64,000 nucleotides of DNA from Chaetoceros tenuissimus (Eukaryota; Bacillariophyta; Thalassiosirophyceae; Chaetocerotales; Chaetocerotaceae). The number at the start of each line of letters is the position of its first letter. Within the stretch, counting starts at the first letter, position 1. Location of the stretch: the NCBI GenBank assembly GCA_021927905.1, contig BLLK01000046.1, positions 930,001 to 994,000 of the forward strand, read 5' to 3'. This document shows positions 41,327 through 52,565 of the stretch, one piece after another. The position numbers were made by a program, and so were the translations under genes. The notes beneath the pieces are model-generated. The model had not been told where the DNA came from. It searched no databases and saw only the letters and a program-made list of their open reading frames with translations.

Positions 41327-42994
41327 ATGTGGTTGAATTCGAGGGATCTAAAGAATCAATCTCAAAGATTGAGAAATGTGAGAAAGGAAAGAACTCTGCC
41401 GGCATGGGATAAACAAGCTAGTGAATTACATGGTTTAATATCTCAAATACCTTCCTCAATTTTTTCGACGAATTCAAATGTAAATATAGATGAGCTATGG
41501 CATGGTGTGAGACAGAGAGCTCTTTCTCATCTTACTGATTTGTCGACCATAGATTCTCGCGGTCGAACTCCACTTCATGCAGCATGTACCAAAAATGTAC
41601 CTATATCGGTTGTCAAGATATTGCTCACATCTGGTGTAGATGTCAATGAAAAACATATAGAATCGAAATTAATGCGAACTGATAACCATGGGAGGACACC
41701 ATTGTCCCTAGTGATTGCGAATAAAGCTTCCTTTGAAGTTGCCAAATATCTCTTGGAAAAATGTCCAAATGCATCGAAAATAAAAGATAGATATGGAAAT
41801 CTACCATTGCATCAAGTCTGCTCCACGGTAAAGGAATGCACCGACAAACAATTAAAACGTATTCATCTTTTGATCAAAGTATATCCTGAAGCTGTTTTGG
41901 AAAGTACAAAGGCTGGAGGTAAAACTGCACTCTATTTTTCGATTGAATGTGGTGCTCCCGTTTCAGTTGTGCAGACATTAGTAGACGCTAATTCATCTCT
42001 TCGTGTTCAGTGCTTTGGTGAAACGCCATTATCATGTGCCATTAAGAATCATTCGCATGATGACATTATCAAATGTATGGTAGTCAAAGATCCATCCATA
42101 TGTGAAATAAAAGAAGGAGGACAAAATATGTTACATTTGGCCATTATTCGAAGAGCTAATCTTGCAGTTATTGACACAATTAGTAGATTGGAATCGTGCA
42201 TCATGGAAACAAATAATGTTGGAGATTCAGCTTTACATATTGCAGTACGAGATAGAATGCGTCCATTTGAAATTGCCAAGTTGCTGATAGAAAAGAGTAT
42301 ATCTTTGGTCCACTTACGTAATAAGAGCGGGTTGGACGCATTAGATCTTGTATACATCAGATTCAAACGGTGTATTGAATTGAAAAAGAATGATGACACT
42401 GTGGAATCAATTTATAATACTTTGGCATTTCTACTGAAGAATCAAAAATCCAGTACACGAGCTGTTGGTGGACTCGATGAGGAATCTGATATTTTCTTTG
42501 ACATGGTTCAAACTGATGTTCCAATTGAAATAGTCCAACATATGGCTTCGGCAAAATTTCCAGGGATTATCTCACGTAACGATCCGATGACTGGAATACT
42601 GCCTATATTTCATGTCGCAAATAGCAAGGCCAAAGACCGAGAGCAAATTATTGCGTATATGTTGAAGTCGTACCCTCTTTGTGCTCATATCAAATGTAGT
42701 CAAGGTGACTATCTCCTGCACAAAATTTGCAAGTTCGGTGTTGTTAACCATTTACTTTTGAAAGAAGTGATTGCACTAAATCCAGCTTCACTTGAGCAGG
42801 GAGATAACTATAGTCTTCATCCGTTCCTTCTAGCAGCTCTGCCGCGGAAAAAGAAGAAAGACAAGGTGCATGCTTTCCAAAAGCAGTTCCAAGAATGGGG
42901 ACTCACTTCAAATGATGATGCTAAACACTTGAGTTCTATTTATATTTGTTTAAGGGAAGCACCTCAGATGCTGTCACATTTGGATTTGGGATGA
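41327..42994 (+). CDS. Ankyrin-repeat protein, copy 2
   Basis: 555 residues, identical to copy 1 at 32057 over the full protein, with the same seven or so ankyrin repeats and the Lys-rich run near residue 505. The leader from 41229 is the same, but the region before it is diverged: unit 1 has a GCACAGCCTCACAGCCTCAC stretch that unit 2 lacks. The two genes could therefore be expressed differently while making the same protein. Confidence 0.85.
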   Translation: MWLNSRDLKNQSQRLRNVRKERTLPAWDKQASELHGLISQIPSSIFSTNSNVNIDELWHGVRQRALSHLTDLSTIDSRGRTPLHAACTKNVPISVVKILLTSGVDVNEKHIESKLMRTDNHGRTPLSLVIANKASFEVAKYLLEKCPNASKIKDRYGNLPLHQVCSTVKECTDKQLKRIHLLIKVYPEAVLESTKAGGKTALYFSIECGAPVSVVQTLVDANSSLRVQCFGETPLSCAIKNHSHDDIIKCMVVKDPSICEIKEGGQNMLHLAIIRRANLAVIDTISRLESCIMETNNVGDSALHIAVRDRMRPFEIAKLLIEKSISLVHLRNKSGLDALDLVYIRFKRCIELKKNDDTVESIYNTLAFLLKNQKSSTRAVGGLDEESDIFFDMVQTDVPIEIVQHMASAKFPGIISRNDPMTGILPIFHVANSKAKDREQIIAYMLKSYPLCAHIKCSQGDYLLHKICKFGVVNHLLLKEVIALNPASLEQGDNYSLHPFLLAALPRKKKKDKVHAFQKQFQEWGLTSNDDAKHLSSIYICLREAPQMLSHLDLG

Positions 42995-43010
42995 AATGGA
43001 TATATTCTTA

Positions 43011-43113
43011 TCTAAGCTAATTCATAGATGGCTGTGATGATTCCGAAAGTCGGTCCAAAGATTAAAGCTTGTATACCCAGACCACGAATAGCAGTTGAGG
43101 GGGAGGAGCATTG
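43011..43113 (-). pseudogene. Relic of carrier-gene 3' end, unit 2
   Basis: Same fragment as at 33741-33843, with the same frame-shifting deletion, so it existed before the 9.27-kb duplication. Confidence 0.85.
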
Positions 43114-43391
43114 ACACATGTCAGTTGAAGAAGAAATGAAAAGTATAAATTTGCAATTATGATAGACGGGTTTCGCTATTGGAAATAGAAAGAAGTCATT
43201 AAATGTCTACAATGACTTAGCACTCTTTTTGTCGTCGGTGGCAGATTTTTGTGAGAAGCAGTTGCTTTGCCGTCTGCTCATCGACGCTCTCTCAAAACAC
43301 ATCTTTGCGTTGATGCATACCTTATAACAATAACATAACATAAACAAAGAACATAAACAAAGAACATATACAATACTTACAATACTGCAAC

Positions 43392-44612
43392 ATGAACGTG
43401 AACATGGATATGGACATGATGAATGGAGGAAACAGAGGAAAGAGAAGTCAGCAGGAGGTTGATGCACAAGAAGAACGACCTTTCAAGCGATACAGAGCTG
43501 GAGCTGATGAGCAGGATGAAAATCAGCAGCCTTCTCCTTCTCCAAGCAATCAAAAAAGACGCCATTTAGAGCTTGATCACGATGCACAGATGCTAGAGGC
43601 ACCGGAGGAGCCAGGACGTACTTTGAAGAGAAGGAAGACTGGCCCAGCGCTTCCTCAACTCGCCCAGAACATCAATCAATATGTTCTCGGCTTTGGAACC
43701 AATGATGATCGCAGTGGTAGTGTCTACCAGTCGCCTGCATTTAGATCTCAAGTAGGAAGAGTTAGACGTAGTAGCCGCTTTGCATACGATAGAAGTGGAG
43801 TTGATCCACTTTCTCCTCAGCACATGTCGTCCATCAATGAGGACAATGACATCCATCGTAACTCACCAATTGCTCCAAGAAGAACTGGCCCTCCTCAGAG
43901 AAGAGATATTGCTTTTCCTACCGAAGCAGAACGTGCTCATAGGCGCAATGAATTGCGTGCAATGAATCCAAATCAGAGTGAGAGCTCTGAAGATTCATCT
44001 GAGGATTCCTTTCATGACGCTGTTGAAGAAGAGGTTGATCAAGATAGTTTCCATGATGCTCGCCAAAGCCCAAGTGAGTCGCCTATTGAGATGCCAGAGA
44101 ATGAAGACTTTCAACAAGGCCAAGTCATGGAAGATGAAACCGATGAGCAACAGGTGACAGACGATCCACAGAGTGAAGTCATGGATGAGCAAGAGCAAGC
44201 AATGGAAGATGAAACCGATGAGCAACAGGTGACAGACGATCCGCAGAGTGAAGTCATGGATGAGCAAGAGCAAGCCATGGAAGATGAAAGCAATGAGGAA
44301 GAGGTGACAGAGGATCCACAAATTGGGGTCATGGATGAGCAAGAGCCGACCATGGAAGATGAAAGCAATCAGCAACAGGTGACAGAGGATCCACAAATTG
44401 GAGTCGTGGATGAGCAAGAGCCGACCATGGAAGATGAAAGCGATGAGGAGGACATGACAGAGGATCCACAAATTGCTCAGGAAGCTGAAATTGATGAAAG
44501 AGGTGCATTTGAATGGTTTCAAGATGAGAAGGGGAGAAGAATCAGACGCTCTTTACGTATCAAAGAGAATGAGCGCATCCACGGCAGAGTGGTTTACACG
44601 AAATATTTTTAG
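43392..44612 (+). CDS. Acidic repeat protein with basic nuclear-type motifs, copy 2
   Basis: 406 residues, differing from copy 1 only by Asp in place of Asn at residue 238 (ENEDFQQG versus ENENFQQG). Same basic N-terminus, five 25-residue acidic repeats and RRS motifs. Both copies are open and the reading frame is kept through a repeat array, which suggests both are under selection or that the copying is very recent. Confidence 0.7.
   Translation: MNVNMDMDMMNGGNRGKRSQQEVDAQEERPFKRYRAGADEQDENQQPSPSPSNQKRRHLELDHDAQMLEAPEEPGRTLKRRKTGPALPQLAQNINQYVLGFGTNDDRSGSVYQSPAFRSQVGRVRRSSRFAYDRSGVDPLSPQHMSSINEDNDIHRNSPIAPRRTGPPQRRDIAFPTEAERAHRRNELRAMNPNQSESSEDSSEDSFHDAVEEEVDQDSFHDARQSPSESPIEMPENEDFQQGQVMEDETDEQQVTDDPQSEVMDEQEQAMEDETDEQQVTDDPQSEVMDEQEQAMEDESNEEEVTEDPQIGVMDEQEPTMEDESNQQQVTEDPQIGVVDEQEPTMEDESDEEDMTEDPQIAQEAEIDERGAFEWFQDEKGRRIRRSLRIKENERIHGRVVYTKYF
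44127..44474 (+). repeat. 75-bp in-frame tandem repeat, unit 2
   Basis: Same array as in unit 1, with the same number of repeats, starting at 44127. Confidence 0.9.
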
Positions 44613-47600
44613 GTTAGTGTTATTTATGTGTTTATGGATCAATGCAGTCATTTCTCATAAGCTCACACATTCTCCTCTCTGATACGAAGAGGTAGAGAGA
44701 AGGTATAGAGCTTCTTTGAGGAAAAGTACCTTTGCTTTGAAGTAATTGCATGTGAATAGGAGAAGCAAAAGAGGTGATGCAAAAAGATATGTCGGTGATG
44801 GCCACTATGGTCCGACATGCACCCGAGATTCGAACCAATGATAGAATTCATTCAATGAATACTTTCATTCGTCCTAAGTATGCTACCCTGGCGAAAGTTG
44901 GGATCAATATGTTCCTTTTGATGCCACCACAGTGCAGCTCACGATTCAAACCGTGACCGAGCCCTCTGTATCTTCTCATATTTCTGAGGTCTTGTATTTG
45001 ACTTTGCTTGGAAAGGTCTTACTTGAGCAGTTCATTTTTTGGTCACAGTGTTTGGCTAGGTTTTATGTCTGAGTTTTGGCTGGCTTCATTGATATTCTTG
45101 TAATTCTTGCTTCCGCTATTCTTCGGTGCTTCTATCGCCAATACCCTTCTTGTAGAACCTTGCGGACAGATAGGATACGACTTTCCTATTGAGCCCGCAG
45201 CGAGTGCTCAATTTTGGACACGCAACTGGTACTGAACCTATCCGAGAGTGATGGTCTCTCCATGCCTCTGGCGTGTTATGGATGGGTGTACATTCAGTGC
45301 GCATGTTTTTAAGCATGGCTTTTTCCAGGGTGTGATGTCTTTAGCACAATCTTTGCTATTGTTCAGCACCAAAAAGTGACTCCGGCTTATCCCCGGATGT
45401 GGCGATTGTTGGATTCGCCTTCATCACAGAGCTTAAGTCTTCGTCCTTTCTAGTTTCTCAAGGTTCAATATTGCAAGAGGTGAGGCACATGCTGGGTAAA
45501 GGATGACTACCTCCCCGTGGTACCTGGTGGGTGCTTTTTTAAGTAGCTAAACGTCGTCCCAAGTGCAAGATCGGATCTCAAGTTAAGATTATCAATGAAG
45601 TTAGACTAGTTCAGGCAGAAGATACCTTTCTAAGACACGCCCATGACCCTAGAGTGATGTTCTAGTGAATCACATGGCCATCCAGCATCTTTATCAAGTC
45701 AAGTGCCAATTGGGAATGAAGATTCAGAGAAGGCTCGGTAAGTACATGTGGGTAAGAATTGACATCTTTTGGATTTACTTCATTTGATCCGGTAGCAAGG
45801 ACTATACTCGTAATCCACTCCTTCTGTGTGGTAACTCTCATCTCTTTCCTGATCATATCCAATCATCGTTACTGAGGTTTCCATCTCTTCCACATCTGCC
45901 ACGCCAAAGCCTACGTAGACCATCTGGTTTCAGATTGACTACACCTTAGTCTGAGGATACGAGGTTCTATTCCCATCCACTTTCTGCAGAATCTCAAACT
46001 TGGATTTCAATTGAAGCACGCACGCATCGATATTCTCCAAGTCTTCAGTCACTACGCAGTTTATTGAAAGAGCGCACATTCTGTTGATGAATCATAGACT
46101 CCAATAATAGCACGACGTCTTCTTTCACATTGAAGCTTATCAAAGACCTTTGGTCAACAAACAATCCGTACAGCCTACCTCTCAAGTAAAAACATATCAT
46201 TCAACTTCCACTTCACTGCTCAGTCCACCGCCTTCCTTATTACATTGCATCATTACCCTCATATCCATATCTTCGCACCATTGTTACCTGCGAAGCCCTT
46301 CCTACACATATCAGCTTTCGGTCATAGCTGCGCATAGTTCACATCAACACAGTTTGGCAAGTCTACATTTTGCAAGATGCACATAGATATCAACGCAGCC
46401 TATACTCGATACCATTTCCTTTTTTGCCTTGGATGAGAATAATAATATCTCCAAGATCTTCACATAGATGGCCGTCTTGTAGCATAATATCTGCTCGACA
46501 TAGATACCTTGGGGAACAACCATGACGAGAGTCGACACCGTCAGTCTTGCTATCCTTGTACATTTCATTCGACACTGTCAGCAATCCTTGTGTGATCTCG
46601 TCCTTGACCTTGGAGGCAAGTTACCTCCCGTCACCTATGAGTGACGTATCACCGCTTTGTAGTTTTCCACGGTCTTGAAGGACTTATGGAAAGCCACAAT
46701 CCAGAGGCTCCTTTACAACTCGGGACAGCTTATATCGTCGCCAATAGGGAAAGATCCCATTATGATCCATACCTGCTGAAGAAACATGTAGAGTTGTGCA
46801 CCTTGAGATTTATGATTTGGACTCTCAAATTTCTATAGTTTCCATATTCTCAAAGATTAGAGTTTCAGCCATATCATTTCCTTTACTCAGCCAACAGCTA
46901 TCATTTAAAGTCATCATCCACTTACACACCATCTGAATCAAGTCAGATATATTCGAAAATGTTACAGAAGAGATGAAGAGCACCCGCATAGATTAGATCC
47001 AGTCTAACCCAGAGACATCTCGTGAAACGATTGGACTATGTACCCAATAGGAGTGATGCCTACCCACTCCCGTAATAAATCATCATGTTTGAACCAAAGA
47101 GGTATCATCATGCAATCCTCGTGCTGAAAGCACAAAAAGAATACAACAGCTCATCTTTTTTCTGTCTTGTATCTGATAATAATTTCTCTAAATCAATACT
47201 AAAACATTTTCAATATATTCCCTTGTCCAATGTAAGCAGTCCTCTGATGTTCCTTCAAATTCGACAGCCCCCAGTCGTGGTAGTGGTCTATGTACCGTAC
47301 ACGCTCTAATCTGACCTAGTCGTGGTAGTGGTCTATGTACCTTACACGCTTTAATCTGACCTGGTACGTAGGTTCGCATTGATCATGAAGTGGATTATTC
47401 AAAAAAGCAAATGCCCGACAAAGAGCGATTATTCTTCTTCATTCTTATCCTATGGACATTCCAAATTTGTTTTCTGATCTTATGATCTCGTCTATATGAC
47501 AATGCCACAAAACTGAACAGAGATGCTGAGATCAATGGAGTATCAATACCAGATTCATTGTTATTATTACACATTTGAGAGATATCCTTTCAAAGAATTC

Positions 47601-47850
47601 CTTTCCTTATTCTGTAGTTCTTGTCTAACACCTTGCTTTTTGGAGTTTTATAACCAAGACGCTATAAGCTTTTGCAACTTGGTATTTGCTGTTTGCGAAT
47701 ATAATATTTCATTGAATGGTTAGGTATTGTGCTATTAGACTGGAGAGATTGTTGAAAGTTCTTTTATGGGTAGTGATACAATGGATGATGATGATGATGT
47801 AATCCTAACCAAAGGATAATCTCTGAAGCAAGATGGTTGGTGTTGAGATG
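44613..47850. other. 3.2 kb without intact gene; decayed minus-strand coding, unit 2
   Basis: Copy of 35343-38580, including the same broken minus-strand pieces. Single-base differences noticed: G for A near 45666, G for A near 46604, A for C near 46919, and G for T near 47784. Confidence 0.4.
47273..47362. repeat. 45-bp tandem repeat, two copies, unit 2
   Basis: Same two-copy repeat as at 38003-38092. Confidence 0.9.
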
Positions 47851-47866
47851 CAATGGATGTCCTGGC

Positions 47867-47920
47867 CCAGTTCCAAGACTTGGGCTTTACTCAAAATGAA
47901 GATGCTAGACGCTCAGATTC
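47867..47920 (+). pseudogene. Relic of ankyrin-gene 3' end, unit 2
   Basis: Copy of the fragment at 38597-38650, in front of the second carrier copy. Confidence 0.75.
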
Positions 47921-47942
47921 ATTGAAATGGATATATTCATGC

Positions 47943-48980
47943 CTAAGCTAATTCATAGATGGCTGCAACGATACCAAAAGTCGGTCCAAAGATTAAAGCT
48001 TGTATGCCCAGCCCACGAAGTAGTAGTTGAGGGGGAGGAGCATTGATGCGTTTCCCGCTCCAGAAAGAGTATTCTTCCCTACTATATATCATATAGGTCT
48101 TGTATATATCAATTGGCGTAACTGCAAGTGAACATAACATCCCTGCGAAGATACCACTGGCTACAGTAGTCTTTCGTCGCAAAGTTTCATCATACTCAAC
48201 GTGTACACCTTTACAGAAAGTACTTTGCACTAGCTCCCATTTGTACTCGTCTTGAAACAATTTCTGAAACGAGTAAAAGATTGGAAAGAATGACATATTG
48301 AACACCATTTCTCTCATTGCAAGAATTTTCACTCCAGATAGAGCTCTTTTTCGCCTTTCTTCCGGTTCGCTGCTACCATTCCATGCCAACTGCTCCTTGA
48401 TGCTGCTGACAAAGTTTTTCAATGGATGGAATTGTCTCGATTTCAACTCTTCTTCCATGATACGATTGGCTCTATGTACTTCAAGTGGACAAAGTAATAC
48501 AGCTTGACAGATACCAGCCAAAATTCCTGCCGAAAATTCTTGCATCAATCCGTATGAATTCTGGTCAAAGAAATTACTCTCTCCTATGTTTGTAATTAGC
48601 GCTAGAGACATTTCATGAGTTGTCAGACGAATCAGTGGAGTTAGAAACACTCGTAGCTTTTGTTTAAAGATTCCATATTTTGAAAATATTGTTTTCATTT
48701 CTTGTCTGATCTCTCCTCGAATAAATTTATCACTGACTGAATGTTCAGATAAAGACGAACTTGTTTCCTTTATTGCTTGTTCCATTTGCAGTTCTCTCGT
48801 CGATATATAATCATAGTTCCAATTTGCTAATTTGGAGTTGATAAATGAAATTTTGTACATCTCTGCAGGATATGTAATGAAGGCAGCTGTAGTACATGCT
48901 GCTGTGGTCGCAAGTAACTTTGAAGAAGTCAGATTACTCGGGAGGAATGAAAGAAGTTGGAAACCAGTCGGATCATTTAT
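47943..48980 (-). pseudogene. Mitochondrial carrier family protein, copy 2, start codon lost
   Basis: From residue 2 onward the protein is the same as copy 1, with all three carrier motifs intact. The start codon is not: where copy 1 has ATG (39710), copy 2 reads ATA, because sequence similarity between the units ends exactly there. Upstream in frame come GAA, TTG, ACA and then stop codons; no ATG precedes the domain. The next in-frame ATG is Met41, inside the first carrier motif, which would delete the first helix. It is either dead, uses an unseen upstream exon, or starts at a non-ATG codon. The body shows no further damage, so the loss is recent. Confidence 0.7.
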
Positions 48981-49593
48981 TTCCAATGTCTCTCGCTATT
49001 ATGCATGTAGAAGAGGTCCAATCAATGGACTATTTGAAATTTTATGTTTATCATCATGTTGTATTCAATGATGATTGCAGCGGTTGATGAGAAACTTGTT
49101 TGATAGATCCAAAATCCAAAGTTCCAAAGAAGAGGAATGCAATCATTGCAAGGACACTCTTTTTTCTTCAAAAATTGACATCCCTAAAATTCAAAATAGC
49201 TTTTCCCAATACCCGAACACTAAAACCATTTAAACTTCAACTCTAGGCCTTTTCGTCGATCTGACTTTCAAAAGCTTTCTTTGTCTATTATTTGATCTAA
49301 AGATGAAATCCTACATTTAATTCACGATAGAAAAAAATATGTCAACTATGAAAGTGAAAGTATGAGAGTAGTGTAGTTCACCTCGTTCCGCCAAATTGTT
49401 TACAGGCGCTAGCTAGCTAATTAGCTAGCTAGTAAAGCTCGTTGGCTGCAAAAAACGTGGAAAAAATGCGATCTTCCCACATATGAACATGAAAAGCATC
49501 AATTCATCCTTTCATGTTATAACTTATCTATCACGCTTATGAACCTTGTTATACACAGATAGATAGAGACATACTTTTGCATATAGCAGCAAC
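48981..49593. promoter_or_regulatory. Spacer and helicase promoter
   Basis: It contains the right edge of duplication unit 2 (to 49188) and then unique sequence. A 24-bp perfect palindrome lies at 49409-49432. The leader before the helicase ATG is AT-rich. Confidence 0.4.
49409..49432. promoter_or_regulatory. 24-bp perfect palindrome built of TAGCTAG
   Basis: Each half arm is CTAGCTAGCTAA, and the whole reads the same on both strands. It lies about 165-185 bp before the helicase ATG, at the same distance as single TAGCTAG motifs before three other genes in the window. It could bind a dimeric factor or form a hairpin. Confidence 0.6.
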
Positions 49594-52375
49594 ATGATCA
49601 ACAAAGAGAATATCAATCAAAAGCCAGCAGCGGTTGAAAGGAGCAGAGAGAAGAGTCCTTCCAAAGTAACAAGCAGCAGATATGACACATCAGAGGAGGA
49701 TGCCAACTTGGAAGGAATTTTGTCAGACATGATAAACCTTAGCTTCGAAGACAAACGCGAGAAGAGGGAGAAGATAATCGTGGACCCTAGTCTAAAAGTC
49801 CAAACCAAAAAGAGGAAGAGCAGTGATGCAAGAATTACCTCTAATGATAAAACGAAGAGGCAACGAACTGATGAGGTGAAGGAGACAGAATTCAAAGAAA
49901 ATGAGTCTGTTGATGTGAAGAAGAGGCCATGTTCTGATAAGGCACCGATTCCGCAAGACCAGCAGTCAAAAGCTGAGTCAATATCTCATTACAAAGAGAT
50001 GAAGAAGCAGGAGAAATTTCGTCCAAATCAATTCTTTGAATATCTCCTTCGTACCGATATTGAGACCTTCTTCGACTCAGAAGACCGAAAGTGGAAGGCA
50101 TGCATGACTGAAATTTGTGAGCGAGCAGGAGTACCTCTTCCAGCACCACTCAACAAAACTGATAGCGACATGCAAGAATTCTTTGGAATGAGAGCATCAC
50201 TTGTGTTAGAGGAAGCCAGATGTGCCCTTGTTGAGTCACTCAACCAAGTGCTACATGAGCGATATGATACGACCAGTATCTTCGTCAAATTATTTAATGC
50301 GGCAAAGAAAGACGAGGGTGAAGATGAAATTACCGTCTTCACGTTTGGAAGTAGCTCTGGTATGTTTACATTTCGAGAAATAGAAGCACTGAGGCCTGGT
50401 GCTGTTTTGCTTCTATCCTTTCGTGATTCTTCAGGTTTGACGAGAAATTATTTGGCAAATGTTCTGCCAAATGGGAAGGTCAACAGAGGTCCTACATTCT
50501 CATTGGCTGTTTACCAATTGAAAGTAGAAGATTTGAATGAAATAAGACCAGCAGAAGCTATCTTTCGATTGACTTACATCACAACAATGATAAGTCATCA
50601 AAGGCAATTCATGGCATGCAAAAACTGGTCCCCAGATTGGCCACTTCTAAATGATTTGATGGGCATGGGAAAAGGTGATATTAATGTGAATGATGGACAA
50701 AATATCGAAGGAAATGTATGTGTGGAATACAAAGGCAAGAATAGAAAGAGTTTTCTTTTCTCGATATCTATCCCGACTTTGAACTTGTCTCAAAGAAGTG
50801 CAGCATCTTCTTACTTTGGGAATGGATTATCGCTCGTGCAGGGTCCTCCAGTAAGTGAAATATTTGATTCTCCCTTTTGAAACTACTTTCGTATACTCAT
50901 AATTTCATTTGTGTATACTTAAAGGGAACTGGAAAATCCACATTTCTAACTGCCGTACTTTGCCAATCTTTTCTCGAGAGTAAGTTAGACGAGGCAACTT
51001 GGACGCTCAACAAAGAAAAGAGAATTTTAGTCACAGCACCAACCAATAGAGCTGTATTAGTAAATTGCGAAAAGTTCTTACAAGTAACAAACGAGTATGT
51101 AGGCTTGAAGGTTCTATTGATTGGAAATCAGGATAAATTGCTCTCCAAGAAATGTGGAGCTTTGAAGAGGGTTTTTATTGATACTTGGTTGGAGGCACTT
51201 ATAGATGAATTGTCAGCTTTACAACTTGACCTTACTGAGAAATGCGTTCAAAAGGCAAAAATTCTCATTGAAAAGCTTGCCTCCAGTATTCCAAAGACAG
51301 CAAAGACTTTTCAATTAGGTATAGGTAGAATACAAAATCTGTTACACACTCTATCTAATAAAAACATCAACAACACGAAGCAAAGATTGAAGGTACTGGT
51401 AAATAAATTGCGAAGTTTGTTTGGTAAAATGAAGGCGATGAATACATTGAAGAAAGAATTACTGTCTACTTCAAACATTATTTTTTCTACTTTATCAAGT
51501 GCAGGTTCATCTCTTATGAAAAGAACAAAGATTGACGGTAAGACTTGTATTATATTTAGCTACATGAATTTTGAACACAAGAACATTTTCTCATACTTTT
51601 GTTCCGATTAGAATTATTTGTCGATGAAGCTGGGGCCGCAACCGAAGCTGAAATATTGATTCCTATTCACCTTAAACCATCAAAAATGCTAATAGTGGGA
51701 GATCCAAGACAGCTCCCAAGCTTTGTGTTGAGTAGAAAAGCCTTCGAGTTTGGCTTCGAGAGGTCATTATTAGAAAGATTAATGATGCATGGAAAGGGGG
51801 CCACCCATCTGCTGAATGTGCAGTATAGAATGCATCCTGAAATATCAACATTCGTAAGTAAGGAGTTCTATGAAGGGAAATTGAAGGATGCGGATAATGA
51901 TCATAAGCACGAGAAGAAACCTTATCAATTTTTGACCGTAAGGGGATATGAAGAACGGAATAGAAGAGGGAGTTACTTCAACATGCTTGAGGCTGAAGAA
52001 ATTGTACGTCAAGTGAAGGCATTGAATTCATATTCTGGGATCCAAATCATCACCTTTTATTCAGGACAGGTTGACGTCATACAGAAAGAACTAGAGTACT
52101 TTGGCTTGAGCCACGTCTCAGTTGCAACGGTAGATTCGATGCAAGGAAGTGAGTTCGACATTGTTTTTGTTAGCTTCGTAAGAACTAATCGAGAAAGCAC
52201 AGGATTTCTTCGAGATCCAAGAAGGATCAATGTGGCACTTACTAGAGCAAAGTACAAGCTCATTTGTGTTGGGCATGATAAAGCTTTGAAGCAATCAAAA
52301 GGGGTAGTTCGGAGTCTTGTGAAAGATGCAAAACGTAGAAATCTGATTAGAACTTATCAGGGAATAGAATTGTAG
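49594..52375 (+). CDS. Superfamily 1 helicase, UPF1/SMUBP2/Senataxin type
   Basis: Three exons, 49594-50850, 50925-51537 and 51612-52375 (introns both 74 bp), 877 residues. The first 130 residues are charged with nuclear-import-like clusters (KKRKSSDAR, KTKRQR). The accessory beta-barrel region follows (about 200-350). Helicase motifs are all visible: GPPGTGKST (I, split by intron 1), APTNRAVLV (Ia), LFVDEAGAATEAE (II, just after intron 2), VGDPRQLPSFVLS (III), VQYRMHPEIS (IV), TVDSMQGSEFDIVFVSFVR (V) and RRINVALTRAKYKLI (VI). These belong to the UPF1-like branch, which unwinds RNA, DNA or hybrids in a 5'-3' direction. Without a CH zinc domain it is not UPF1 itself; SMUBP2 or Senataxin relatives fit better. 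Confidence 0.9.
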
Positions 52376-52565
52376 ATACAATACATATGCATCCAGGTGT
52401 AGTGGATGTTAAAGAAAGCAGCATTCGTATTCTATGTCAATCATCAGCGAAATAAATATATATCAATGACGTAAAAGGGAAAATAAAAATAATGTTCTTA
52501 TTTCTTTCATAATCAACAACTGAAAAACCTTTACTCAACTATATATATTTATAGAAATAACATTT

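Larger units (their letters stand above)
41030..49188 (+). repeat. Segmental duplication unit 2
   Basis: Direct copy of 31763-39968. The near-identical core runs from 41229 to about 48977 at the fixed offset of 9,270 bp. The left edge (41030-41228) differs from unit 1 by several indels, and the right edge (48978-49130) is largely unrelated before similarity returns at 49131-49188. Confidence 0.95.

Noticed and set aside
49892-50342. Minus-strand frames within the helicase gene
   Set aside because: Antisense to conserved helicase exons; Ser-rich shadow composition.
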